From assembly GCF_026239695.1 (NCBI RefSeq), contig NZ_JAPIVS010000002.1:893163-957162 (forward strand): a DNA stretch of 64,000 bases. Reading direction: 5' to 3'. The translations under genes were made by a program, and so were the position numbers. This document shows, one piece after another, positions 26,316 through 36,411 of the stretch. This DNA is from Pedobacter sp. MC2016-15 (GTDB lineage: Bacteria; Bacteroidota; Bacteroidia; Sphingobacteriales; Sphingobacteriaceae). Position 1 is the stretch's first letter; every line of letters begins with the position of its first letter. A model generated the notes under the pieces. It was not told the origin of the DNA. It worked only from the letters and a program-made list of their open reading frames with translations, and made no database searches.

Positions 26316-27845
26316 ATGCTAGAAAAAATCATAATTATAGATTATGGCTCTCAATTTACGCAGTTGATAGCCCGCAGGGTTCGCGAGTTAAATGTTTATT
26401 GTGAAATACACCCCTTTAATAATATTCCGGAAATTACAGCAGATGTTAAAGGTGTAATTTTTTCTGGTAGTCCTTACTCTGTTCTTCAGGAAGATGCCCC
26501 ACAGATAGACCTTGCCCGTTTCCATCAGAAACAACCGGTTCTGGCAGTTTGTTATGGTGCCCAATATCTCGCACAACATTCCGGAGGCCGTGTTCAGCGT
26601 TCTTCAACACGTGAGTATGGCAGAGCAAATCTTAATTATATTCAGGCAGACAATAAGTTATTAAAAAATATCAATATTGGTTCTCAGGTTTGGATGTCAC
26701 ATGGTGACACCATCACAGACATCCCGGCAGAATTCGAAGTGATTGCAAGTACTGACAGCGTAAGGGTTGCCGCTTTCCACGTGAAAGATACCTCAACCTA
26801 TGCTATCCAGTTCCACCCTGAGGTTACACATAGTATCGACGGCAAGCAACTGCTTGAAAACTTTCTGGTAGACATCTGCGGATGCAGCCAGGACTGGACA
26901 GCGGATGCCTTTGTGGAGACGACCATTGCAGAACTTAAAGAAAAATTAGGAAACGATAAGGTGGTTCTCGGCCTTTCAGGTGGCGTGGATTCAAGCGTAG
27001 CCGCTATCCTGCTGCACAAAGCCATTGGAGCTAACCTTCACTGTATCTTCGTAGACAATGGTTTACTCCGTAAGGATGAATATGAATCTGTTCTTGAACA
27101 GTATAAACATCTGGGATTAAACATCAAGGGCGTAGATGCTAAAGACCGATTCCTGAGTCAGCTGGCAGGAGTGAAAGATCCTGAATTGAAACGGAAGGCA
27201 ATTGGGCGTGTATTCATCGAGGTATTTGATGATGCTGCACATGAAGTTCAGGATGTAAAATGGCTTGCTCAGGGCACGATATACCCGGATGTGATTGAGT
27301 CTGTTTCGGTAAAAGGTCCTTCGGCAACCATTAAATCGCACCACAATGTTGGCGGATTACCAGATTTCATGAAACTGAAAGTTGTGGAGCCGCTAAATAC
27401 GTTATTTAAAGATGAAGTAAGAAGAGTTGGTAAGTCTCTCGGTCTTGAAGACTTTATCCTTGGCCGTCATCCTTTCCCGGGTCCGGGTTTGGCGATCCGT
27501 ATCCTCGGAGATGTTACAGCAGAAAAAGTAGCCATCCTTCAGGACGCTGATAAAATTTATATAGACAACCTTAAAGAAGCAGGTTTATACGACCAGGTGT
27601 GGCAGGCAGGAGCGATCTTCCTTCCGGTACAGTCGGTTGGAGTAATGGGAGATGAGCGTACTTATGAGAACGTGATCTGCCTTCGTGCAGTGGAATCTGT
27701 TGATGGTATGACAGCAGACTGGTGTCATTTACCATACCCGGTGCTTGCGAAAATTTCTAATGAAATCATCAATAAAGTAAAAGGTATTAACAGAGTTGTA
27801 TATGACATTAGTTCAAAACCACCAGCAACAATTGAGTGGGAATAA
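26316..27845 (+). CDS. guaA: GMP synthase (glutamine-hydrolysing)
   Basis: This 509-residue two-domain enzyme turns XMP into GMP. The N-terminal class I amidotransferase has nucleophile Cys in [13 protein letters not shown] and HPEVTHS. The ATP-pyrophosphatase P-loop is [13 protein letters not shown], and the C-terminal dimerisation domain ends [12 protein letters not shown], the invariant GuaA end. ATG 26316 is used because the TTG at 26310 lies in the promoter box. The 3' end overlaps the next gene. Confidence 0.95.
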   Translation: MLEKIIIIDYGSQFTQLIARRVRELNVYCEIHPFNNIPEITADVKGVIFSGSPYSVLQEDAPQIDLARFHQKQPVLAVCYGAQYLAQHSGGRVQRSSTREYGRANLNYIQADNKLLKNINIGSQVWMSHGDTITDIPAEFEVIASTDSVRVAAFHVKDTSTYAIQFHPEVTHSIDGKQLLENFLVDICGCSQDWTADAFVETTIAELKEKLGNDKVVLGLSGGVDSSVAAILLHKAIGANLHCIFVDNGLLRKDEYESVLEQYKHLGLNIKGVDAKDRFLSQLAGVKDPELKRKAIGRVFIEVFDDAAHEVQDVKWLAQGTIYPDVIESVSVKGPSATIKSHHNVGGLPDFMKLKVVEPLNTLFKDEVRRVGKSLGLEDFILGRHPFPGPGLAIRILGDVTAEKVAILQDADKIYIDNLKEAGLYDQVWQAGAIFLPVQSVGVMGDERTYENVICLRAVESVDGMTADWCHLPYPVLAKISNEIINKVKGINRVVYDISSKPPATIEWE

Positions 27846-29034
27846 ATTTTGGTGTATAATCTTTATGAGTTGTTTCCTGATGGCCTGTTCGCCAAAGGTA
27901 ACAACTCGTAAGACACCTCAAAAAGATGCAGGAGCTCAACCGGCAGCAGTAGTTAAAACTGAGAAAAAGTTTACTGATGCCAGCATCGCTTTACTCATTC
28001 CCTTTAATCTCAATACTACAAATATTCAGTCGGGTACAAAGGCCGAAATGGAGAAATCTGTTATGGCTATCGATTTTTACCAGGGATTTAAGATGGGAGT
28101 AGATTCTGCTGCAGCATCAGGTTTAAACTTTCGGCTGAAAGTACTTGACACCAGAGATAATACTGAACAGCTGAATTCCCTGATGAAATCCGGGCAGCTC
28201 TCGGGCAGCGATCTGATTGTTGGTCCGGTGTTTCCGGATGGAGTGAAGCAGATCACCAATTATTCTGTTTCCAATGGTATTCCGGTAGTTTCACCGCTGG
28301 CGGCTACGCATCCCGATGAATTCCTAAATCCCAATCTGATTTCTGTAGTTAATAATATTGATCTCCATGCAGAAAAAATGTCCGGATTTATCGCTAAAAC
28401 CTTTGATCCTGCGAAAACAGTTGTGGTGCTGATCAGTACACGTAAATCTGCTGATGAAGCGCTGGCGATCCCTATCCGCGCTTATTTTACCAAAGATAAA
28501 GGGGCAAAATTTACCTTTCAGGAGTACAGTTCGGTTTACGCGATGGAAACCGCCAGAGTTCCGGGTAAACGTTATGTCGTTCTTGTTGCTTCTTCAGAGC
28601 GGCAGTTTGTTGTGGCTACGATTGATAAGCTCTCAAAAATGAGGAATGCAGGGATGCAGATTGATCTGTTTGGCCATCCAAACTGGTCAAAACAAAATTA
28701 CAATACAGATAAATTGCAATTGCTGTCAACCCGGATCACTACTTCTTATTGGGTAGATTACAAAAGCCATGCTGTAAACAGCTTCGTAAAAAAATACCGG
28801 AGTCTTTACCACTTTGAACCAGGAGAATATGCATTTAAAGGTTTTGATTCTGGTTTGTATTTTGGTAAGTTACTTGCTGCACGCGGAGCCAATTATCTCC
28901 AGTACCTGCCTGTCGAAAAATACAAAGGATTGCAAAATTCTTACGTGTTTAAAAAGGATGAACAATTAGGGTATATCAATACCAGCCTGTTTTTGCTGGA
29001 ATATAAAAACTATGCGCTAAACCCCGTAGAATGA
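27832..29034 (+). CDS. lipoprotein with periplasmic ligand-binding-like fold
   Basis: This roughly 400-residue protein has a lipobox (SCFLMAC, Cys about residue 19 from the TTG at 27832). A segment from about 50 on resembles type 1 periplasmic binding proteins ([42 protein letters not shown]). No transporter genes are nearby, so an ABC-type import role is doubtful. LpoA-like or cell-wall roles are alternatives. The start is uncertain: TTG 27832 gives a basic n-region and overlaps guaA by 14 nt, while ATG 27866 leaves a very short signal. It overlaps the downstream methyltransferase gene by 4 nt (ATGA). Confidence 0.68.
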   Translation: MSGNKFWCIIFMSCFLMACSPKVTTRKTPQKDAGAQPAAVVKTEKKFTDASIALLIPFNLNTTNIQSGTKAEMEKSVMAIDFYQGFKMGVDSAAASGLNFRLKVLDTRDNTEQLNSLMKSGQLSGSDLIVGPVFPDGVKQITNYSVSNGIPVVSPLAATHPDEFLNPNLISVVNNIDLHAEKMSGFIAKTFDPAKTVVVLISTRKSADEALAIPIRAYFTKDKGAKFTFQEYSSVYAMETARVPGKRYVVLVASSERQFVVATIDKLSKMRNAGMQIDLFGHPNWSKQNYNTDKLQLLSTRITTSYWVDYKSHAVNSFVKKYRSLYHFEPGEYAFKGFDSGLYFGKLLAARGANYLQYLPVEKYKGLQNSYVFKKDEQLGYINTSLFLLEYKNYALNPVE

Positions 29035-30194
29035 AATTAGAATATCAGGTACGCGCCTTTGAACAGGCATTTGATCAGTATGATGGGGTTCTCCCCCTGC
29101 ACAGGTTTTTATTTACCTATTTCAAACAGCACAAACAAATGGGTTCTTCAGACAGACGCTGGACTACCCGGTATCTGTATAGCTATTTCAGACTGGGCCA
29201 GGCACTGAAGAAAGAAGAACGCCTGTTACGACTGGCCATTGCCGACTTTCTCTGTAATCAAACGGAGAGCCTTGTCATCAGTAATTATCTGCCGCTCTTA
29301 AAAGATCAGTTGCTCCTGCCTGTACAGGCAAAAATTGCATTGATTCAGGATGCCTTTCCAGATTTTAACCTGGAGGATGTCTTTCCTTTTAAAGCAGTGC
29401 TGTCTGAGGGTATTGCTGAAGCAGATTTCCTGCAGTCGTTTTTTATCCAGCCTGATCTTTTCCTTCGTGTGAAAGAAGATCAGCAGGTGTCATTCCTGGA
29501 ACTTTTGGCAAAGGAAGAAGTAGCGGTGAAGATCATTAATGCAAAGACATTGGCACTGCCCAATGGTACCAAACTGGAAAAGCTGCTCCCGGATAACATG
29601 TATTATCAGGTGCAGGATCTCTCTTCGCAAATGACCGGCGAATACTTCAATCCAAAGCCTTATGAATACTGGTGGGACTGCTGTGCAGCTTCAGGCGGAA
29701 AATCGCTCCTGCTGCACGATTTGGAGCCTAAAGTGCAGCTGCTAGTAAGTGATGTCAGAGAAAACAGTCTGCATAACCTGGATGAACGTTTCCAGGCTGC
29801 AGGTATCAGAAAGTATCAGAAGAAAGTACTGGACCTGCTGCAGAATAATGATCAGGATCTGCATGATTATGTTTTTGATGGGATTATCCTGGACGCACCC
29901 TGCTCAGGTTCGGGAACCTGGGGACGTACACCGGAAATGCTATATCACTTTGAAGAACATAAAATTGAATTCTTTGCAGGTCTGCAAAAAAATATCGGCG
30001 CCAGGGTTGTCAAATACCTTAAGCCCGGCAAGGCGTTGATTTATATTACCTGCTCCGTATTTCAGAAGGAAAATGAGGCGGTGATTGAGCATTTGCTGGC
30101 TACGCAGCCCTTAAAACTGGAAAGCATGCAGAGCATCAGAGGTTATAATGATCAGGCAGACACCATGTTTATTGCAAGGCTCATCAAAGATTAG
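29031..30194 (+). CDS. RsmB/NOP-family RNA m5C methyltransferase
   Basis: This 387-residue protein has an N-terminal helical region and a SAM-dependent methyltransferase domain from about 195. WDCCAASGGKSLLL is motif I, DAPCSGSGTWGRTPE is motif IV with the release Cys, and YITCSVFQKENE is motif VI with the catalytic Cys. These are the two-cysteine hallmarks of rRNA m5C methyltransferases. Whether the target is 16S C967 as for RsmB cannot be told. It is translationally coupled to the lipoprotein gene. Confidence 0.86.
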   Translation: MKLEYQVRAFEQAFDQYDGVLPLHRFLFTYFKQHKQMGSSDRRWTTRYLYSYFRLGQALKKEERLLRLAIADFLCNQTESLVISNYLPLLKDQLLLPVQAKIALIQDAFPDFNLEDVFPFKAVLSEGIAEADFLQSFFIQPDLFLRVKEDQQVSFLELLAKEEVAVKIINAKTLALPNGTKLEKLLPDNMYYQVQDLSSQMTGEYFNPKPYEYWWDCCAASGGKSLLLHDLEPKVQLLVSDVRENSLHNLDERFQAAGIRKYQKKVLDLLQNNDQDLHDYVFDGIILDAPCSGSGTWGRTPEMLYHFEEHKIEFFAGLQKNIGARVVKYLKPGKALIYITCSVFQKENEAVIEHLLATQPLKLESMQSIRGYNDQADTMFIARLIKD

Positions 30195-30195
30195 C

Positions 30196-30762
30196 CTACA
30201 GCCCTGTATTGTTTCTGAAAAGCTTGATTGCGATAGCAAGCAGGATGACACCAAAGGCCTTTCTTAATACGTTCAGTCCGGATTTACCAAAGAGTTTCTC
30301 CAGGCGTTCTGTATTTTTTAGTACGATGTATACAAACAACATATTAAAAAGTATACCTACAACAATGTTCTGAGTGGCATATTCGGTTTTTAAGGATAAT
30401 AGGGTAGTCATTGTGCCTGCGCCTGCAATCAATGGGAAAGCCAGTGGCACGATGGAAACCGTTTCAGGTGCCTCTTCCTTAAATATCGTTAATCCCAGTA
30501 CCATCTCCATTGCAATACAGAAAATTACCAGCGAACCCGCAATTGCAAAGGATGCCACATCCAGCCCGATTACTTTCAATAAGGTTTCTCCTGCAAAAAG
30601 AAAGATGATCATCAGGCAGGTTGCTACCAATGTTGCCTTTTCGGATTCAATATGCCCGGCCTTTCTGCGCAGCTGAATCACTACAGGAATAGATCCTAAA
30701 ATATCAATGATTGCGAACAGCACCATTGATGTGGATAAAATCTGGCTAAACGTAAATTCCAT
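30196..30762 (-). CDS. MarC-family integral membrane protein
   Basis: This 188-residue protein has six membrane segments and matches MarC/UPF0056 (IIDILGSIPVVIQL, PLAFPLIAGAGTMTTLLSL). The family's function is unsettled, and the old link to multiple antibiotic resistance was withdrawn. It is convergent with the methyltransferase gene with one base between stops, so no terminator fits there. Confidence 0.85.
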   Translation of the reverse strand: MEFTFSQILSTSMVLFAIIDILGSIPVVIQLRRKAGHIESEKATLVATCLMIIFLFAGETLLKVIGLDVASFAIAGSLVIFCIAMEMVLGLTIFKEEAPETVSIVPLAFPLIAGAGTMTTLLSLKTEYATQNIVVGILFNMLFVYIVLKNTERLEKLFGKSGLNVLRKAFGVILLAIAIKLFRNNTGL

Positions 30763-30793
30763 GAGCGTGGTTTTTCTGTAAATGTAAAACGAA

Positions 30794-30834
30794 TTTACCT
30801 AAAAAGCCACTCAGTAAGTGGCTTTTTAGGTAAA
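30794..30834. terminator. bidirectional hairpin between the permease and marC
   Basis: An 18-bp perfect stem (arms TTTACCTAAAAAGCCACT and its complement) around a 5-nt loop, with T-runs within the arms. It lies 18 bp after the permease stop on the minus strand and before marC, so it most likely ends the permease transcript. Confidence 0.8.
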
Positions 30835-30851
30835 TATGATGATCAGATCAA

Positions 30852-32363
30852 TTATAAGGTCTGATGATATTCTTGTCTGATTTTACTGTTCTTTTTACTA
30901 TAAGCATAGTAGATCAGGATACCCAGACCCATCCATACCGCTAAACGTCCCCAGCTCGCAAGAGGCAATGAAGCCATCATCATTACACAAACCAGGATTC
31001 CTAAAATAGGTACCACAGGCACCCATGGTGTACGGAAAGGTCTTTCCAGCTCCGGATTTGTTTTTCTCAGGATCAGGACACCGATACAAACCAGAGAGAA
31101 GGCAAATAATGTACCGATACTCACCATATGACCAAGATCTGAAACAGGTACGAAACCTGCGAAAACACTTACAAATACCATGAACATTAAATTGGTTTTA
31201 TAAGGAGTTTGATTTTTTGGATGAAGTTCAGAGAATACCTTAGGTAACAATCCGTCCTTACTCATGCTGTAAAATACACGGCTCTGGCCTAATAACATTA
31301 CCAGAATTACGGAAGTATAACCGGCAAGAATAGCAACGATCAGGAACTTGTTTAAGAAAGTATAGCCTGTTTGTGCAAATGCTGTAGCAACTGGTTTGGC
31401 ATCACCCGCAAATTTGGTGTAGTTTTCCAGTCCTGTCATTACGTATGAGAACAGCACATATAATAAGGTACATACAACTAATGAACCGATGATACCGATA
31501 GGCATTCCTTTTTGAGGGTCTTTAGCTTCCTGAGCTGCTGTACTCACTGCATCAAAACCGATGAAGGCAAAGAATACTACCGCAGCACCACGCAGGATAC
31601 CACTGATACCAAAATGTCCGAAATCATCGCTGGCGAAAAATTCAAAGAAGCCTTTAGTACCCGATTTTACAGCTTCTTCACCAAGGTTGACAGGGATAAA
31701 TGGCTGGTGGTTAGCAGGATTGATGAATGACCATCCCAAAGCAATAAATACAAGCACAACACCAACCTTAACGATTACCAGTACGTTATTTACTGCTGAA
31801 GATTCTCCTGTACCTTTCATTAACAGAAGGGACAGTAAGCATACAATGACAATTGCAGGAAGATTGATGATACCACCTGCGTTAACCATCTGGCCAGCTA
31901 CATCTACCTCATCCCATGGGCCATGTAACAAGGCGGTAGGGAAATGAACGCCGAAGCCCTCGATAAACTGTGAAAAGTATTGTGACCAGCTGGCGGCAAC
32001 AGTAGCTGCACCCAAAGCATATTCCAGTACTAAATCCCATCCAATGATCCATGCCATAAATTCACCCATTGTAGCATACGAATAGGTGTAGGCACTACCC
32101 GCTACAGGGATCATGGAGGCAAATTCCGCGTAACAAAGTCCGGCAAAACCACAACCTACTGCAGCAACAATAAATGATAAAATTACGGCAGGACCGGCAT
32201 TGTCGGCTGCTGCTATACCTGTCAGTGAGAATAATCCAGCACCGATAATAGCACCAACGCCCAGGGCAACCAGATTGAAACTGGATAAGGAACGGACCAG
32301 CGTGCCCTCACCACTCTCATTCGCCTCAGCCAGTAATTGTGGAATAGATTTTTTAAAAAGCAT
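30852..32363 (-). CDS. APC-superfamily amino acid permease, short form
   Basis: This 503-residue permease of the cationic amino-acid transporter type has VALGVGAIIGAGLFSLTG, IPVAGSAYTYSYATMGE and FFAFIGFDAVSTAAQEAKDP. It is clearly paralogous to the 649-residue protein at 4335-6284 but lacks that protein's C-terminal charged loop. Substrate unknown. It is a single-gene unit with its own terminator, separated from hppA by the hppA terminator. Confidence 0.9.
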   Translation of the reverse strand: MLFKKSIPQLLAEANESGEGTLVRSLSSFNLVALGVGAIIGAGLFSLTGIAAADNAGPAVILSFIVAAVGCGFAGLCYAEFASMIPVAGSAYTYSYATMGEFMAWIIGWDLVLEYALGAATVAASWSQYFSQFIEGFGVHFPTALLHGPWDEVDVAGQMVNAGGIINLPAIVIVCLLSLLLMKGTGESSAVNNVLVIVKVGVVLVFIALGWSFINPANHQPFIPVNLGEEAVKSGTKGFFEFFASDDFGHFGISGILRGAAVVFFAFIGFDAVSTAAQEAKDPQKGMPIGIIGSLVVCTLLYVLFSYVMTGLENYTKFAGDAKPVATAFAQTGYTFLNKFLIVAILAGYTSVILVMLLGQSRVFYSMSKDGLLPKVFSELHPKNQTPYKTNLMFMVFVSVFAGFVPVSDLGHMVSIGTLFAFSLVCIGVLILRKTNPELERPFRTPWVPVVPILGILVCVMMMASLPLASWGRLAVWMGLGILIYYAYSKKNSKIRQEYHQTL

Positions 32364-32445
32364 AAGTTAGTTTAAAGTGTTAAGTTTTTTTATTTGTGAT
32401 ACAATTGAATTCAATTCCAAACCTAATTAAAAAAAAATTAAAAAT

Positions 32446-32474
32446 AAAAGGGACTTTCTCTGGAAATCCCTTTT
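32446..32474 (-). terminator. terminator of hppA
   Basis: AAAAGGGA and TTTC pair with GAAA and TCCCTTTT with one bulge. On the minus strand a T-rich run follows. It is 22 bp beyond the hppA stop. Confidence 0.7.
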
Positions 32475-32495
32475 ATTCAGCGCAATGATAAGCAT

Positions 32496-34751
32496 TTATT
32501 GCTTATTTATCAGGGTGTCGCTGGTATTTTTAACGGTGTCTAACAGTATTTTACCGTTTGTATCAGTATACTTTACGATTTTAATCTCCTTTTTGATGTT
32601 TGTAGTCAAATTATTACTAATTCCCACAGCAATATGTGGTGCAATAACTAGTGAAACGATAGACATTAGCTTGATCAGAATATTCATCGAAGGTCCTGAG
32701 GTATCTTTGAATGGATCTCCGACAGTGTCTCCTGTTATGGATGACTTGTGAGGATCGGAACCTTTGTACTCCATAATCCCGTTGATCAGGACGCCTTTCT
32801 CAAAAGATTTCTTTGCGTTGTCCCAGGCGCCGCCGGCATTCGATTGAAATATGCCCATCAGCACGCCTGACACAGTTACACCTGCAAGCAGACCTCCAAG
32901 TACCTCGGCACCGAAGGTAAAGCCTACGATCAGCGGAACGGTCAGGGCAATGGCACCCGGGAGCATCATCTCCCGTATCGAAGCCTGCGTAGATATCGCG
33001 ACACATTTCTCGTATTCTGGCTTCGCCTTGTATTCCATAATCCCGGGTATCTCTTTAAACTGTCTTCTCACTTCTTCCACCATTGCCATCGCTGCGCGGC
33101 CAACGGCAGATATGCACAGAGCGGAGAAGATAAAAGGGATCATACCTCCCACAAATAATCCTGCCAGCACATTTGCTTTATAGATATCTATTGAGGTGAT
33201 ACCTGAAATTCCCGCAAAGGCAGCAAACAGCGCCAGTGAAGTCAGTGCCGCAGAAGCGATAGCAAAACCTTTACCCGTTGCTGCTGTAGTATTGCCAACG
33301 GCATCCAGTATATCTGTACGTTCCCTGACTTGTTTGGGTAAACCGCTCATTTCGGCAATTCCACCTGCATTGTCTGCAATAGGGCCAAATGCATCAATAG
33401 CGAGTTGCATAGCCGTCGTTGCCATCATACCTGCAGCAGCAATGGCTACCCCATAGAAGCCGGCAAAATAGTAGGAGCCATAAATGCCTGCTGAAAGAAC
33501 CAGGATCGGCAAAACAGTAGATTCCATTCCCACAGATAGTCCTCCAATGATGTTGGTGGCATGCCCTGTAGAGGATTGCCTGATGATGGATTGCACAGGG
33601 CGGTTACCCATAGCCGTATAATATTCCGTGATCAGGCTCATGAGCGTTCCTACGGCCAGCCCCACCAGGATAGAATGGTAGACCGACATCGCGTTAAACT
33701 GAAAACCCCTGATCGACATGGAAGCTGGCAATAACCACTTTACAGCAAAGTAAGAGGCTATGGCAGTCAATAGAATCGACAGCCAGTTGCCCAGGTTGAG
33801 TGCATTCTGAACATTGTCGGTCTCTTTACCGATTTTCACAAAGAGAGAAGCTATAATGGAAAAAATTAATCCCAGTCCCGCAATCAGCATCGGCAATAAT
33901 ACAGGTGCCATGCCTCCAAACTGATCTGCAGAAACAATTTCCTGTCCCAATACCATCGTTGCGAGAATGGTGGCCACGTATGAGCCGAATAAATCTGCCC
34001 CCATTCCGGCCACATCACCCACATTGTCACCCACGTTATCGGCGATAGTAGCAGGATTTCTCACATCATCCTCAGGGATTCCTGCTTCAACCTTCCCTAC
34101 CAGATCGGCACCCACGTCGGCTGCCTTGGTGTAGATCCCTCCTCCAACACGCGCAAACAGGGCAATACTCTCGGCGCCTAAAGAAAAACCTGCGAGCACC
34201 TCGATTGTCTTTTTCAATTCTTCAGAAGAATGAGCAGATCCCGGATGAACGAAAGTATGATATAATACAATGAAGAGACCGCCAAGTCCCAGGATTGCGA
34301 GACCGGCTACCCCAAAGCCCATTACTGTACCTCCTCTGAAAGAAACTTTAAGAGCTTGTGCAAGGCTTGTTCTTGCTGCCTGGGTTGTCCTGACATTTGC
34401 CTTGGTAGCGATACGCATCCCGATATATCCTGCAAAAGCAGAAAATACTGCACCAATTAAAAAAGCGATGGCAATGACAGGACTGGAATGAATGGGTGCT
34501 GCGGCGCTGCCCTGCAGGGTGCCCGACCAGGCGAGGAGTATGCCGGCAATAATGACGAAATAACTGAGTACTTTCCATTCCGCCTTGAGGAAAGCCATGG
34601 CGCCATCGGCGATGTGACCTGCCAGTTCAGACATCGTTTTGTCACCCGCGTCCTGTCGTGATACCCAGGCACTCTGGAATAACATGACCAAAATACCGAT
34701 ACCCCCAAAAATGGGGATAATGTTGATTAAGTTTTGCTGTAAAAAATTCAT
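32496..34751 (-). CDS. hppA: membrane-bound ion-pumping pyrophosphatase
   Basis: This 751-residue protein has about 16 membrane segments and couples PPi hydrolysis to H+ and/or Na+ export. The PPi-binding motif DVGADLVGKVE (about residue 208) and ADNVGDNVGD (about 235) are complete. GNTTAATGKG, near 485, has Ala and Gly at the two positions that mark K+-dependent enzymes (K+-independent ones have Lys and Thr). Which ion is pumped cannot be settled by eye. A hydrophilic tail of about 30 residues follows the last membrane segment. It is transcribed alone from the promoter at 34801-34831. Confidence 0.93.
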   Translation of the reverse strand: MNFLQQNLINIIPIFGGIGILVMLFQSAWVSRQDAGDKTMSELAGHIADGAMAFLKAEWKVLSYFVIIAGILLAWSGTLQGSAAAPIHSSPVIAIAFLIGAVFSAFAGYIGMRIATKANVRTTQAARTSLAQALKVSFRGGTVMGFGVAGLAILGLGGLFIVLYHTFVHPGSAHSSEELKKTIEVLAGFSLGAESIALFARVGGGIYTKAADVGADLVGKVEAGIPEDDVRNPATIADNVGDNVGDVAGMGADLFGSYVATILATMVLGQEIVSADQFGGMAPVLLPMLIAGLGLIFSIIASLFVKIGKETDNVQNALNLGNWLSILLTAIASYFAVKWLLPASMSIRGFQFNAMSVYHSILVGLAVGTLMSLITEYYTAMGNRPVQSIIRQSSTGHATNIIGGLSVGMESTVLPILVLSAGIYGSYYFAGFYGVAIAAAGMMATTAMQLAIDAFGPIADNAGGIAEMSGLPKQVRERTDILDAVGNTTAATGKGFAIASAALTSLALFAAFAGISGITSIDIYKANVLAGLFVGGMIPFIFSALCISAVGRAAMAMVEEVRRQFKEIPGIMEYKAKPEYEKCVAISTQASIREMMLPGAIALTVPLIVGFTFGAEVLGGLLAGVTVSGVLMGIFQSNAGGAWDNAKKSFEKGVLINGIMEYKGSDPHKSSITGDTVGDPFKDTSGPSMNILIKLMSIVSLVIAPHIAVGISNNLTTNIKKEIKIVKYTDTNGKILLDTVKNTSDTLINKQ

Positions 34752-34800
34752 ATGATGTTTATATTTGGTTGCAATGATCAGGCGTACAGATGCCTATATA

Positions 34801-34831
34801 CAAAATAAGGAGAGTTTCTGAGATTGCCAAA
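34801..34831 (-). promoter_or_regulatory. promoter of hppA
   Basis: On the minus strand, TTTG (34831-34828), a 19-bp spacer and TTATTTTG (34808-34801) fit the Bacteroidota consensus with one mismatch. The leader would be about 45 nt. Confidence 0.6.
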
Positions 34832-34878
34832 TTAAACATAGTTATGCCGTATCCCCTTATTTGAGCATAAATGAATAA

Positions 34879-34908
34879 TTGCGAAATGTTTATGGTTTCC
34901 TATATTAG
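34879..34908 (+). promoter_or_regulatory. promoter of the permease gene at 34957 (TAnnTTAG variant)
   Basis: TTG at 34879-34881, 19 bp, then TATATTAG at 34901-34908. The start would be near 34913, with a leader of about 44 nt. Confidence 0.45.
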
Positions 34909-34956
34909 CGTTTGAAAATCAGAGATTAATTTCTTCATTTAAATAAAAAATACTGT

Positions 34957-36375
34957 ATGAACAACGAAAACCAGGATGCGTCCTTTAAGAGAGAACTGGG
35001 ACTTTTAGACGGGACAATGCTTGTTGTCGGGTCCATGATTGGCTCGGGGATATTTATTGTCAGTGCTGATATTACACGGCATGTCGGTTCTGCGGGCTGG
35101 CTCATCCTGATCTGGGTTTTATCCGGCCTGATTACGATGATCGCTGCGGTAAGCTATGGGGAGCTGAGTGCGATGTTTCCTAATGCCGGTGGGCAGTATG
35201 TTTATCTCAAAGAAGCCTACAATAAACTGATTGCATTTTTGTACGGATGGAGCTTTTTTGCTGTGATTCAGACAGGCACAATCGCTGCAGTAGGAGTGGG
35301 GTTTTCAAAGTTTGCGGCTTATCTATATGAACCACTGAGTGACGGCAATATCTTATATACCCTGGGCTCCTTTAATCTGAATGCCGCGCAGCTGGTATCT
35401 ATAGTGACCATTATCCTGCTAACATATATCAATGGACGCGGAGTTAAGGAAGGTAAGATTCTTCAGACCACCATGACCATTATAAAGATTCTTTCCCTCT
35501 TCGGACTCATCATAGGTGGTTTTATGTTTGGTGCAAAGACCGAAATCTGGGATGCCAACTGGACGGATGCCTGGAATACCCGCGCCTTTGATACGGGTAC
35601 TTCCTCCTGGCTGCAGATTGGTGGAGCTGCGCTTCTTGCAGGTATTGCCGCTTCAATGGTGGGCTCCCTGTTTTCAAGTGATGCCTGGGTTGGCGTAACC
35701 TTTATTGCCGGAGAGATCAAAGATCCGAAACGGAACGTAGGCTTGAGTCTTTTTTTTGGTACTTTCATTGTCAGCGTCATTTATATCCTGGCCAATCTCA
35801 TGTATATATCGGTAATGCCGTTAAACGATATCGCTTTTGCGAAATCTGACAGGGTTGCGGTAGCTGCTGCCCAGAACACTTTCGGTGATATCGGAACGCT
35901 GGTGATGGCAGTAATCATCATGATCAGCACCTTTGCCTGTAATAACGGACTGATCATGGCAGGGGCAAGAGTTTACTATACGATGGCCAAAGACGGGCTG
36001 TTCTTTAAGAAAGCAGCGATTCTGAACAGAGCTGGTGTGCCTGCATGGGCCTTATGGATACAATGTATCTGGTCTTCGCTGCTATGTCTTACGGGCAAGT
36101 ATGGCGACCTGCTGGATTTTGTGATGATCATTGTAATCATCTTCTATATCCTTACCATCTACGGGATCTTTATCCTGCGCCGGACACAACCTGATGCAGA
36201 AAGACCATATAAGGCCTTTGGATATCCATTTCTGCCATCTCTGTACATTATTCTCGCTGGCGCACTTTGTGTAAGCTTGCTGATTACCAGGTTTAGTACC
36301 TGCGGATGGGGAGTGCTGATTATGCTGCTGGGAATACCGATTTACTATTTGTCGAAGCCTGCCGAGGAAGTATAA
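34957..36375 (+). CDS. APC-superfamily amino acid permease, LAT/SteT-like
   Basis: This 472-residue permease has the N-terminal LLDGTMLVVGSMIGSGIFIV and PNAGGQYVYLKEAYNKLIAFLYGW, typical of the L-type/SteT exchanger branch. It is a different branch from the two CAT-like permeases in this window. About 12 membrane segments. Substrate unknown, probably neutral amino acids with exchange. It is divergent from hppA, and a radical SAM gene follows after 36 bp. Confidence 0.88.
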   Translation: MNNENQDASFKRELGLLDGTMLVVGSMIGSGIFIVSADITRHVGSAGWLILIWVLSGLITMIAAVSYGELSAMFPNAGGQYVYLKEAYNKLIAFLYGWSFFAVIQTGTIAAVGVGFSKFAAYLYEPLSDGNILYTLGSFNLNAAQLVSIVTIILLTYINGRGVKEGKILQTTMTIIKILSLFGLIIGGFMFGAKTEIWDANWTDAWNTRAFDTGTSSWLQIGGAALLAGIAASMVGSLFSSDAWVGVTFIAGEIKDPKRNVGLSLFFGTFIVSVIYILANLMYISVMPLNDIAFAKSDRVAVAAAQNTFGDIGTLVMAVIIMISTFACNNGLIMAGARVYYTMAKDGLFFKKAAILNRAGVPAWALWIQCIWSSLLCLTGKYGDLLDFVMIIVIIFYILTIYGIFILRRTQPDAERPYKAFGYPFLPSLYIILAGALCVSLLITRFSTCGWGVLIMLLGIPIYYLSKPAEEV

Positions 36376-36386
36376 ATTAAAAGCTG

Positions 36387-36394
36387 TATTTTTG
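36387..36394 (+). promoter_or_regulatory. -7 box of the radical SAM gene
   Basis: TATTTTTG matches TAnnTTTG and lies 17 nt before the TTG start at 36412. Confidence 0.45.
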
Positions 36395-36411
36395 CTGAAA
36401 ATTAAAAGCAA

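Noticed and set aside
27832..29034. Part of an amino-acid ABC importer
   Set aside because: The binding-protein-like fold is present but no permease or ATPase gene is nearby.
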